Shown one piece after another: positions 34,307-44,521 of a stretch of DNA of 64,000 bases. The position numbers and the translations under genes were made by a program. The notes below the pieces were generated by a model. It worked only from the letters and a program-made list of their open reading frames with translations. It did not search any database and was not told the origin of the DNA. The first letter of the stretch is position 1, and the number at the start of each line of letters is the position of its first letter. Source of the DNA: Laetiporus sulphureus 93-53 (taxonomy: Eukaryota > Basidiomycota > Agaricomycetes > Polyporales > Laetiporaceae); contig NW_024468562.1 in the NCBI RefSeq assembly GCF_001632365.1, positions 180,005-244,004 on the forward strand, written 5' to 3'.

Positions 34307-35334
34307 CGCTGTAGTGGTGGCAAAAAAACTGTATATTAAGTGACTCTCAGGCCCTAGAGATGAGCACGGCGAAGCACAGTGGTTTGTCGAGAGCTACAAA
34401 GGCAGAGCAGAGTAAGAGCCGTATGCGGCAGTGAGAAAGGTGATAAGGAAAGTGTATACCGATATGGAGGTGCTGTCGGACTTTCTATTATGTATCAAAG
34501 CGAGGCCTGTTAACGCGGTGTAAATTAGTCCAAACCTTCGCCGCTTCGGAGAGGAGAGTCTGGTCCAGCGAAATGGTTAAAGCTTGATGGGCTTGATGGG
34601 CTATGCCGCTGAGCTGTCTCCGACCAATCGAACGGATTCTCACTTCGGGCTCAACAGATTCTTCCGTCGGGATTTGGCGGACGACCTTTAACCTCCCTCC
34701 TTGTCTCTCTATCAGCCTGATCTTCCTCTCGTGTCGAGCGGACAGTGGGATTCTTCCGGGTAGCAGGCAGATCTACCCGGAGATGCACGACGATCGCCTC
34801 TGAGAAGTACTAACAATAAGCCACTCTAGAGACCGTACAGAGTAATCTGAGATCTGTGAACGTGAATGGAGACGATGTGTGTGGGGAATCGCTCGGCGTG
34901 CCTGGTGAAGAGAGACGATGCGCTACCGTTTGCGCCAGCCTTGGTATGGATATTCATGAGTTGATCGCATCAGCTTAAATACTTGCCGCAGTAAAATGCA
35001 CGCAACAATAACATCCCCTTCTGCTAGTCTAGACCGTTCCGGCTAGAGGATCCGTTGCACGACATGGTGATGTCGGATTTCGTGACCCGCCCATGTGTAG
35101 CGAGGTGAGGCTTCAAGCAGCGGGTGAGAGCGTGGTGGCACGGACTCGTAGGGAGCGGTCCTTGAATAATGTTCCGAAAAAGTTGTACTCATAGATTGGG
35201 GTTACATATCTATACTTTCACACGCTGGTGGCCACCGCGTCGCATGTCCTACCGCGAGGTTCGCAGGCTGAACGTGAACACCGAGCAGCGCATCCTCCAC
35301 CTTCGTTCGTTCGGCTGACTCCTACATTCTACTA
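34307..35334. other. Divergent intergenic region, about 1 kb
   Basis: This is the shared upstream region of the VWA-type gene (minus) and the WHI2-like gene (plus). No coding sequence is supported. Confidence 0.4.
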
Positions 35335-36522
35335 ATGGCGGCGGTATCTCTATCCAATTCTCCAATTACTCAGGTCTCGCAAACACCCGTGCAGACCAAC
35401 CTGCAACCCCACCTCCTGACGAGATTGCTTCTGGATTTGCGCGGTAAACGCTTCTCGGTGGATCGAGAAACTATCATGAACCTTCCTGAATCGGTGCTCC
35501 TCTGCTTATTCCCAAACGGTCTTGTACTAAGTCGTCAGAGCGCGGCCTTATCCGATGGGGGAGATAACGATGACTATGAGGAGCTGTATGGTGTTGACGT
35601 GCGTCTTGGTCATTCCACCGCAGTGAACTCGCTGAAACATGTCACCAGTTTGATCCGGACTGCTTCTCCTATGTGCTCACGTTCTTCCGCAATGCATCGG
35701 ACGCCTTCTATGGCACACCCAGCTCTCCCGGACTTTTCGCGGCACAACAGCAGCTGGTTGAAGGCGGTTCGCCCACGTCGGACTTTGGCTCGAGCCCGTC
35801 ACAGAACCCCCTCTTAACCAAGCAGGCTATCATTGTTCTCAGGGAAGAACTCGAATACTTCTCCATACCGCCCAAAGACAGCGGCACTATCACGAATCCC
35901 AATGGCATTGCCAATGATGCGCTCCTCGGGCTGAAGAGAAAGTGCGGCGAATATCTGCTGAACAAACGCAACATCTTCACCGCTCTGCAACGCAATGTGA
36001 ACAAGGAGAACAACATTGCAGAACAACATCTAATTGACATGCTATGCATGAGGTGAGTGTTGCTGCGTCTGAAAGTACCCCATTCCGATGGCATTTGCGT
36101 AGTGGATTCGATCGAGACGACGAGTGGGGATACCGTGCTATGGAGCCTTCACGATGCTGTATATCATCGATAGCCCTTGTGCTATTGAAGACAGGCATTG
36201 TTCACCACCCACCTGGCCCGAATGGTGAGAGGCAAGTGACGGTCGACTACAACCAGATGACCACGGCGCAGAAACTCCTCCTGTTCTGGAGAAAGCCCGC
36301 AGTACGTCTTTCACTATGTTCGGATATGGTTGAGGCTGACATGAGAACCTGCAGCGGAAGTGCTGGTGGGACGGGATTGAGATAAACCTTGCTGTGCCTG
36401 GCGAGCCGGAGAAGCTCGTTAAGCTGTGGGCACGGAGGGTGTGGACACTAGAGCTTAGCTTGGTATGTTCTAGCGTTCGATCGGAACGCGGTATTCTGCT
36501 CACACTGAATTCGCAGGTGTGA
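35335..36522 (+). CDS. WHI2: WHI2-like BTB/POZ growth regulator (phosphatase activator), 326 aa
   Basis: The exons are 35335-35598, 35649-36052, 36103-36301, 36355-36462 and 36517-36522; the last is only six bases (GTG TGA), and the sum is in frame. The BTB-like domain reads LLLDLRGKRFSVDRETIMNL, PESVLLCLFPNGLVLSRQSA and FDPDCFSYVLTFFRNASDAF. The C-terminal domain includes KCWWDGIEINLAVPGEPE and LWARRVWTLELSLV. Yeast Whi2 activates the phosphatases Psr1/Psr2 in the general stress response and restrains TORC1 under low amino acids. Homologues are related to KCTD proteins of animals. The Asn- and Ser-rich central part varies in the family. The gene appears complete and intact. Confidence 0.85.
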
Positions 36523-37077
36523 CCCGTATGTGGGCAATCTCTCTCATTTTATCACGTAATATCCACGATGTTCCCTCTCTCACCCTCGCTGCATATACTG
36601 GATACCCATTCATGTTGATACGAAATATCAGTTGCGTATATATTGCTCTGCTATTGCTATCACGAATGTGTACCTTGCGCACATTAGCGCATTTGAGCAC
36701 TCATGGTGATTGGTCCTGACGGATCAGAAGTCTGCTTGGAACGCACGACCATTCTTGCGGGGCGATTAGCTTTATAGAGGATAATTCTCAGGAACTACTC
36801 ACTGTCGGATTCATGGAGCATCGACGCTGCGAACCTCTAATGCACAGGAAGCATTTTCGATTAAATCAATGATCCCAAAGTCGATGGATTCGCCACCATC
36901 TTCGAACTCCGATACAAAGTCCGCTGTGGCTCGGCTGTTAGTTATTTGCTTTCACCGGCACGCCATCGGCCCGTGTATATATTGATCTTTCATTTTCTGT
37001 CTTCTGGTGCTGGAGGCGTGCCTCAATATTGAATGAGACAGTAGTTAAAGTAAGAGATCCGGGTACACCATCATATT
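36523..37077. other. Intergenic region
   Basis: This stretch lies between the WHI2-like gene and LTO1 on the same strand. It is AT-rich in part, and no gene was recognised. Confidence 0.4.
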
Positions 37078-37716
37078 ATGGACTTCGATCTCGAATCACT
37101 TGTGAATGTCGAACAAACGTGCGTCCCATGTCTTGTATGACTGTGCTCTAATTCACAGCACGTCGGATGAACAGATTCTACGAAGATGGGTTCAAGGACG
37201 GCTACGAGCATGGTAGCATCCATGGCTCCATCGAGGGACGTGCGCTGGGACGAGAGAAAGGCTTTGAAATGTGGGAAGAACTCGGTTTCTACGAGGGTTT
37301 CACCATGATGTGGCAAGCCATCCACACCAAAGAGGGCGGAACGGAAGAGTAAGCCGTGTCTCTCAGTCATACGGGAACGTTTCTAACAGAAATCCCTCAT
37401 CGATACCATTAGCCGCGTCGCACATCACATGCGGCACCTGCTCGAGCTCATCGCCCAGTTTCCGCGCGTCAACCCTTCGGCGAGCGAACCGTCCGAGCTC
37501 GACATTCCGAGGCTATTCCGGCAGATCCGCTCGCGTTACAAAGCACTGTGCGCCAGCCTCGGTGTCAGGTCGACGCTGCGTGCTGGCGGAACGTCCGACG
37601 CACGCGGTGACGGTGATCCTATCGACAACGCGGAGAATCCACGTGTGGAGGGGTCAAGAAGAAGCGTGTGGCCCTTGCAGTCCGCTGCCACTTCCGGAGA
37701 ACAGTTGAGTTTCTGA
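37078..37716 (+). CDS. LTO1: LTO1 / ORAOV1-like protein (Yae1-Lto1 complex), 172 aa
   Basis: The exons are 37078-37118, 37175-37348 and 37413-37716, giving 172 residues in frame. The start encodes MDFDLESLVNVEQT; splicing to the acceptor at 37174, rather than the nearer AG at 37158, gives FYEDGFKDGYEHGSIHG, which restores the family pattern. The deca-GX3 motif is SIHGSIEGRALGREKGFEMW and is followed by EELGFYEGF. Yeast Lto1 and Yae1 together recruit the cytosolic iron-sulphur assembly targeting machinery to Rli1 (ABCE1), supporting ribosome recycling. The C-terminal part (DIPRLFRQIRSRYK) fits the helical extension of fungal Lto1. The protein is likely intact. Confidence 0.85.
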
Positions 37717-39612
37717 GGCGTGAGGGCTCTATGCGTATCGCATATGGACGGAACATTCGCGGGTTTTCCGCCACCACGGGAATGATTATATCGGTGGTGC
37801 TCAGTTCATCGTTGCTCACAGGCAATCGTGACTGACAATCGCCGTTCCACCACGCAGCACAGCCGTGTCGTGATGGATACACGAATCGCAGAGGGCCTAC
37901 GGCCTCACGCAGCGCTTGCCTATTGCTTCATAGGGGTCTGATCCGTCATCGACCTCGCCCATTCATAGTATATCGTCAATGGGTTCTGGACATCTCCGTG
38001 TCTACCCCTCTTGCATTTGTGAATCGGCCTCGGGAGAGGCTCTAACCCGGATCTCAGCGTGGTGGCGGTATGCACGAAGTACGGGCACGAGGCTAGCCAG
38101 AAGCCACATACATAGCTGTAATGTGTAAAGATTATCCCAAATCTCGACGCAAGTTCTGTCGTTTGCTATCACCACTTCCTTTGTCTAGGCCATCTGGCAT
38201 GCTTCTTCGGCAATCAACGAACGCGCGACCTCGCCGCTCAAGACATTCTCCCACACTGTCGCGATGGTGACTTACAGTTGTCGACCATCGACAGGGAATG
38301 CGGATCGGGTCTCCTCTCTTCATGTGCTGCGAGTACAGTGGTGGTATCGTGCTCTCCAGCAGCCAAAGTGTTTCATACTCGTGTATCAAGCATGTATTCA
38401 TCTATTTGAGTACTGATCTTCTCTCCGATTACAGCACGACGTTGGCGCGTGCCTCAGCTTCTCTAGGATCTTGTGTGCTCCGGTGCCTTCGTTGCCTGAT
38501 ATGCTCTATGAAAAGGAACCCACGACAGAATCGGATAATGGATTGACTTACTCTGTTCAATTGCGAAGCTTCTGGGCACCATAACGTGCCAATTAACGTT
38601 CGATAGTCGTCCTATGACGCCCCACGGGTCAGTCAACAATGCAATTTCATGTTGCTCACCTGACAGTGTGTTATTCGTTTCAAAACCTCACCGCCAGGCT
38701 CGTGCATTGTTCCAGGTGCACTCCACCATGAAGCACGTTTGCATTGATAGATAGCTGACCGATCGTGATCAGATGGACAGCGCATTGTCGGGTTGACAGT
38801 AAACTCCGAGAGAAAAGTTCGACATGTTTGGCGTCCATCCGCATGTCAGACTTCATTCATCGTTATCTGGGTCTTCGGCCAGACGATAGGGGACCGGATC
38901 TTCCATAAACATACCACGAAGCGTGCACCGTAAGAATGCGCCGCATTCATACGTGATGCGGCGGCAACAGTATTTGCATTCTCGGAGCTCTCAAAACTCT
39001 CCCATGTCGAAGAAAGTTCGAAAACTCGATGAATGGCAGTATGGTTTGGACGCTTACTATTTAATCGCTTCCGAGCATCATCCGACTATGTTGCGAGCCG
39101 CTGCACCAAGAATCATCACAAGGGCTATGTTTGCGGCCTTTCGAAGTCGTCACAGGCACAAGCCCGAATAATCAGGTGAGGATCCGCATTCATGCATTTG
39201 ATCATGGACAACTGAGGATTCTCTCAGTGATATACTCGATGTCACCATGCTATCAGCTTGCACCAAGAAGTTCTGAGAGAATCGCTGAGCAACTGATGAC
39301 CTGTTCATTTTTCTGAGGGCTTTACCCCTCGTAAAGGAGCAGCATCACAAGTTCTTTTTTCATTTATTCCAAAATGACCACTTACAGACACCTTGAATGT
39401 ACTGACTACTGCAGTTTTGAACGGGCATTTACCACTGTGAGCGCGCGGGACGCGACGGTCACGTGGTCGCGTTCATCACGTCGATATTCGATGGTCTCGC
39501 GCAATCCCATCCGAACGGCAACTACGCAAGCCGACGATGGCGTCGTCCTCATTTACGGCGTCGCTTTTGCGATTGCTCCTGCAGTTGCACTCCTTTCACT
39601 GCAATCATCGAC
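37717..39612. other. Intergenic region, about 1.9 kb
   Basis: No gene family is recognised. The stretch from 39431 upstream of the next start contains TCACGTGGTCGCG (39459-39471) about 140 bp before the F-box gene start and is probably its promoter. Confidence 0.4.
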
Positions 39613-40536
39613 ATGGAGACTCTTTCGGTCGAATTGCACGCACAAATTTTCGACTACGCCTGCACCGATGATGGCTCAACTGCTCGCTCGCTCTCGCTCG
39701 TATCTCGCTATATGCGTGAGGTCGTAAGGCCCTTTCTCTACCAGTCTTTGGTCGTCAGCGGCTTTGACCAGATGTCTGAGCTGGAAGCGCGCATCCGCCA
39801 TTTACCCCCATACCTTCGTCGCATTCGCCACCTTTTTCTGTCGGGCCGGAAGAAGTCGCAGGTTGCTGAGGAGAGAGATATAGAACATCGCGAAGTGGAG
39901 GAGTCTCTTGCCAAAAGCATTCTAACCCTAGCTGCACCGACTCTAGAGGCGCTGACGTTGATCACCTCGTTCCCCCTCAGCAGCACTTCCATGATCACGT
40001 ACCTGTTCTCCTTGTCGTTACCTCAATTATGCGAGTTGTCGATCAAGGGATTCTACCCATTTCCCAGCAAGCGTCTCGCAATGCCTCGCTTAGAGCGCCT
40101 TCATCTCTCGGGTATCCGTAATCCGCATGGGCTGTTAGGCTTCGGCGCGCTCGACGCTGCATGCCCGTCCCTCACACACTTGCGCATCTCCGGGCTCGTG
40201 TCTGCAGTCTCCTTCGCCTGCGAGCTGCGAGAAGCTCTGCATCCAGAACGGAGCACTCCATTGCGATTTCCTGCGACGCTCCCTCGCACCATCGAGCATG
40301 TCGTCGTGCAGTCAGGCTCTTTCCCGAAGGGCTTTCACCAGTACAGCGCTGCGCGCATGGGCCACGCCGAGATGGCTGCCACACTGGAGGAGCTGCTCCT
40401 CGCCGCCGAGGACACAGAGGTTAAATTCACTCTGTCATGTCAAAACGATGATACGTACGAGGGGATGTTGCGTAGCTGGACGGATAGGTTAGGCAATGGC
40501 GAAGGTTGCTGGTCAACACAGGCATCTAGAACATAA
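39613..40536 (+). CDS. F-box-like/LRR protein, 307 aa
   Basis: This is an intronless frame. An open frame extends 50 codons upstream, but the internal ATG at 39613 begins directly with an F-box-like segment (METLSVELHAQIFDYACT, then SLSLVSRYMREVVRPFLYQS) that is typical of basidiomycete F-box proteins. Leucine-rich irregular repeats follow (LAAPTLEALTLIT, LPQLCELSIKGFYPFP, MPRLERLHLSGI, CPSLTHLRISGL). The expected role is substrate recognition in an SCF ubiquitin ligase. Such genes are highly amplified in Agaricomycetes, and the target is unknown. The lower confidence in the start reflects the in-frame upstream extension. Confidence 0.75.
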   Translation: METLSVELHAQIFDYACTDDGSTARSLSLVSRYMREVVRPFLYQSLVVSGFDQMSELEARIRHLPPYLRRIRHLFLSGRKKSQVAEERDIEHREVEESLAKSILTLAAPTLEALTLITSFPLSSTSMITYLFSLSLPQLCELSIKGFYPFPSKRLAMPRLERLHLSGIRNPHGLLGFGALDAACPSLTHLRISGLVSAVSFACELREALHPERSTPLRFPATLPRTIEHVVVQSGSFPKGFHQYSAARMGHAEMAATLEELLLAAEDTEVKFTLSCQNDDTYEGMLRSWTDRLGNGEGCWSTQASRT

Positions 40537-40819
40537 CGGACAGTGCACTCATCGATATACCGTAGATTGCATAGTGGCCACTTTCTGCTACACTCATCAG
40601 TAACTGAATTTACAATGACACGGTCGCTGCTGCCGAGGTCTGATAAGGTAGGGGTGTACGCTAGACGCGCTTGCTGTTCGCGGCTGCGAGCTTAGCGGGT
40701 CGGCCAACATTCGTCCAACAGATTCTGAACTGCCCTACGGACACTCTCAACGGCCATCGTTCATCACGCAGCTCAATTTTTGTAGTGAATGCGGCAGATG
40801 CTGAATGCACCAGCCGGTT

Positions 40820-41470
40820 CCTCCTCCTTCGCCTGGCTCCATTTACCTATCTCAGTTCATCGCTCTCTGGTTCATCTCAGAACATCATGGGTGCATACTA
40901 CGACGAGGTGGAGATTAAGGACATGGTCTGGGATGAGAAGCGGGTTAACATTATTCGTGTCCCTGTGGAGCCCGCTTCGAGATTTCACTGAAGCAACTCG
41001 CAAACAACGAAGACTTTGCCCTCTCGGCAGTCTTGTCATCCGAGTGATCTACGATCTTGTGAGTCCTATTCATTATTTCTGCCAGAGTGGAGCTTATGGA
41101 CTGTTCATCTAGCTCGATTATGAGGACGAGCCCTGGGATGAAGACGATGAGGGCGAGACTGCAAGCGATGGCAGTGGCGAGGGGCACTTTGAAGACGCCT
41201 TTGATTGTCTCAATATCGCTGGCAAGCAGCCACGCTCTGTCGCCGTCGCTGTGGGCCAGCCAGTCAAGTTGGTCGATAGACAGAATCGGGCTCGGCACTG
41301 CACACAGCACTCGCTGACTCGCCCAAAGTATGATACTCCATGTTCGTTCGCGATCCGCCACTGCTGGCAGCATCTTCAACACAAGGCTCTTATGTCGCCT
41401 GCAACAGAGGATCGCTCCGCTCGATGTGGGTATGAGCACTATATTATATCTTTTTACGCTTATGTGGAAT
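40820..41470 (+). pseudogene. Decayed duplicate of DPH3 with its flanks
   Basis: The segment is collinear with 47625-48305 and in the same orientation, including the 5' flank (CGCTCTCTGGTTC...), exon 1, the intron, exon 2 and some 200 bp of 3' flank. The ATG at 40887 still gives [19 protein letters not shown], but a small deletion in the exon shifts the frame before the zinc-binding CPCG, and a stop follows shortly (ASRFH). Exon 2 is partly readable (LDYEDEPWDEDDEGE), and its stop codon is lost. The intron is retained, so this is a DNA-level duplication and not a retrocopy. Confidence 0.85.
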
Positions 41471-41479
41471 GTGTACAAG

Positions 41480-42187
41480 AGTGTGGGTGAGTTGTCCCTG
41501 CGGCATACTTGATATTTCGCATCGATCGCGCGAGGGTGAAAGCACTCCAGTACTATCATGTTGATTACATGACCGCCGATGTTTCAAAGCTTGAGACTCA
41601 TTCCGACAGCACACCGTGCCCGCGGCGATCATGACATCGGCTGGTCGCTTCAAAGATCTGCATTCATAGCCGAGAAAAATCAATCTGTATAACGAGGACA
41701 TAGGTACAGATAAGCGAAGCAAGGGACGGTGACATGGAATCGTGTCCGCCATGCAGTACTTACATCTGGCACTGAGTACACAAACTGGCGTAGGAACTGC
41801 GGGACGTCCGAGAATATGTCGCCGATGCGATGCAAGCGTCATGAGGGTTTTCTGTGAAGACGGCGATATGGTGACAAGGGGTATCATGATGACCGTGGAC
41901 GACAGGGTAACTGTGATAGTCGACGAATAGGGCAGGGGATATGCGATAGGCCACAGTGACAATGACAATGACATGCCATATCCAGGATCACGGTAACGGC
42001 GTGACGAAGGCGAGCAAGGAGGTTGGATGAGAGTACGATGCTCGGACTGAAGCCTGGCGGAGCTGCACGTCCAGGATGATTTGGAAAGGAAAGTGAAGAT
42101 GAGCTGGCATGACTGTGAAAGCAGAAATTGCCTATGCGGCGGTTTGCTCGATTGGATGAGGCTGCTTATCGGCCAGTTGTTTTCCTT
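41480..42187. other. Intergenic region
   Basis: This stretch lies between the DPH3 pseudogene and the 3' end of the minus-strand F-box gene. A short ACAATG repeat (about 41957-41975) is present, and no gene was recognised. Confidence 0.4.
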
Positions 42188-43570
42188 TCAACGCCCCCTC
42201 AGTGTCACTCGGAAATCGGTGTCCGCCATGATAAATACTGAATCCATGTGAGTTCGGTCAGGTATCCAAGAAACGAGGATGACGCACGTCAACCTGTTCT
42301 TGTCATTCAGTTTAGGAAAACGGGCGCAGATCTCTGTGCAAACGTTGACGCGCTGTGAGTCATTCAACACAATACCGGCAAAGTCTATCCACAAGTCTCG
42401 CAGCTCGGCAAAATGGCCCTCAGCCAAAAGCTCATCAATCTGAATGCAGACCTCTGGATCAAATGCATTAAGCAAAGCATCTGTCTCCCATTTTGAATGG
42501 CTTTCTACGGAGAAACGGATATAATTGAGATGTTTTGACGATACTGTGTTGAGCAGAGGCAGAAGCACACTCTGGACAAACAGTGCAACAACATTCATTT
42601 TCGAAGTGTCGATTCCCAGAATCAGTTTCTGCAGATTGACGTTTGCTTCAAAGCTGACAGGGTGCACTCAAAAAGTATGAGCCATGCTTTGCATGCGTCA
42701 TTATTTGAGTGAATACTCACGGAGCAAGGACTGGAAATCGCCATCGGCATCTTCCTCAGGTGCATTGAATTCGATTTCTGCGATCTCGAGCCCCCTGCCG
42801 GCTATGTTCAACATGCCTTGAGTAAAGGCAAGAGCCGCCGCAGAGACTTGCGGAGTTAGGGAGACATTTTCGAGGACAGCTCGATCCAGCAGACCGAGAA
42901 GGATATGTCCAATGTGTTCGAAGCACGACATGTCATACCCAAGAAAAGTCACTGTCGTCAAAGGCATGCGGTGGTGTTCAGGCAGTGGAGCCATGGATCT
43001 CCGTTCGCTCCAGTGCAGGTAGCGGCACTTAAGGTGCTGCAGATGAGGAAATGAACAGATGAGCTGAAAGAAGGGGCTCGCCGATGGCAACGTTACATTC
43101 CATAGCTCTAATGATGTGAGATGACTGGATTCGCTCAAGCTCCAAAACGCCAAATTGCGCGTAGAACACTGCTCGAAGCTGACGTTCGTGAAGGCGAGCG
43201 AGGCCAGCTTTGGAAGTTTCCCTGCCAGCATCACGAGAATCGATCCCAACTCCGGACCGGTCGTAATAGTGGTCTCCGAGACAGACCCGATCGATAACCA
43301 TTGCACGCATGCACCGAGGAGAGGTATCCGCGTCAGTGACCTCGCACAGGCGGCAGCCTCTTTCCGAGTGTGGAGCCTGGGCGTCTCGAAAAGGACCGCG
43401 CGGCTCTCGGTGTACCACCCTTGGCAAACGAGGGCGCAGTTCAACAGAGTTTCTTCTTCGGTCCACGGATCGAGATGGTCGATGATGCGCTCGAAGATCT
43501 CGGGCGGAAGTCGAGGCTGAGGGTTATTAATGACAAGCTGGGCTGCATTGGCGTCCACCGGTGCGGCCAT
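42188..43570 (-). CDS. F-box protein, 442 aa
   Basis: There are two exons, 43570-42721 and 42666-42188, with a 54-nt intron. The F-box starts at about residue 20 (RLPPEIFERIIDHLDPWTEE, then LLNCALVCQGWYTESR). LRR-like segments follow (KLPKLASLAFTNVSFEQC, SSHLTSLELWNVTLPSAS, FPHLQHLKCRYLHWSE) and continue across the splice junction into VNLQKLILGIDTSK. The likely role is the substrate-binding subunit of an SCF ubiquitin ligase. The sequence is typical of the F-box proteins in mushroom-forming fungi with the motif FETPRLHTRKEA. It is unrelated in detail to the F-box gene at 39.6 kb. Confidence 0.8.
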
Positions 43571-44521
43571 GGCAGGATCGGACGGCTTGTATTGTTATAT
43601 GAGCAAGTGTCAGAGGACATGACTGTAGCTGCTCACGAGTGGATTTAATGTGCGCGAGACGTGGCCCGACGAAATGGGGAATGCCAATGATGTCGATGAG
43701 AGTGAATAAGAGTGGAATGGACGGCCCTGCGGCAGCTTGGGGTGTGGAAGATGAACGTAACCACCGAACCACAAGCGCTCACTGGTCCAAGACGGTCTGC
43801 TGACGCTTACACAGCCTCTGCTGGCGGCATTTTGATCATTGCATACCTCCACTGTGCAAGGATACTATAGTCTATGGTTGGCCGGGCCATTCTGCAAAAT
43901 ATCTCGTAGATCACGTATAACAATTCGAGTCGTTGGCCAAATCACTTTACTTTTTAGCAACGGGTGCGCAAACATTTAAACTAGCTATATAATTCATAAG
44001 CTCACCAAAAGGTGGGGAGAACAGCGTGTCGGAGAACTTCCAAGTGAGAGGGTGCTGAACGGAAGGGTAATCAAAGGGTAATGCAAAGTCTTGTCACCCA
44101 TCAGTCACATCTTGCCGCGCAACTCCGACAACGGCTTGTGTCGGCACATGCGGCGAGTTGCTTTATGATGCAGGTGCCACTGATGGCGTGATCGGACTTC
44201 GAAACCGTGATTGCCTTTCCGAGCCGCGGTGGTCGACACCCGTCACGCCTGGTCAATGTCATAGCCCACAAACAAAACCGGACTTTTGATAATGTGAATG
44301 TACATATGGCACTGCACTATAGTGTGCGCCGCAGTCGCTGCGAAACAAATTCCTGTGATGGACGGGATACCCGGCAACGGCGGTATGGTGTTGATGTTCC
44401 AGGTCCGATTTCTACATAAAAGATCAAAGTAACAATACCAAAATATCGCATCATTCTTGCAACGAGAATGTGTACCACAACGATCTCGTCAACCGAATGC
44501 CACACTTCAGCCAAGCTGCAC
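43571..44521. other. Intergenic region
   Basis: This is the upstream region of the F-box gene and the 3' flank of MTO1. No gene or recognisable repeat was seen. Confidence 0.4.

Noticed and set aside
37159..37174. Use of the first AG (37158) as acceptor in LTO1
   Set aside because: It gives a frame conflict with exon 1. The AG at 37174 restores the frame and the family sequence VEQTFYEDGF.
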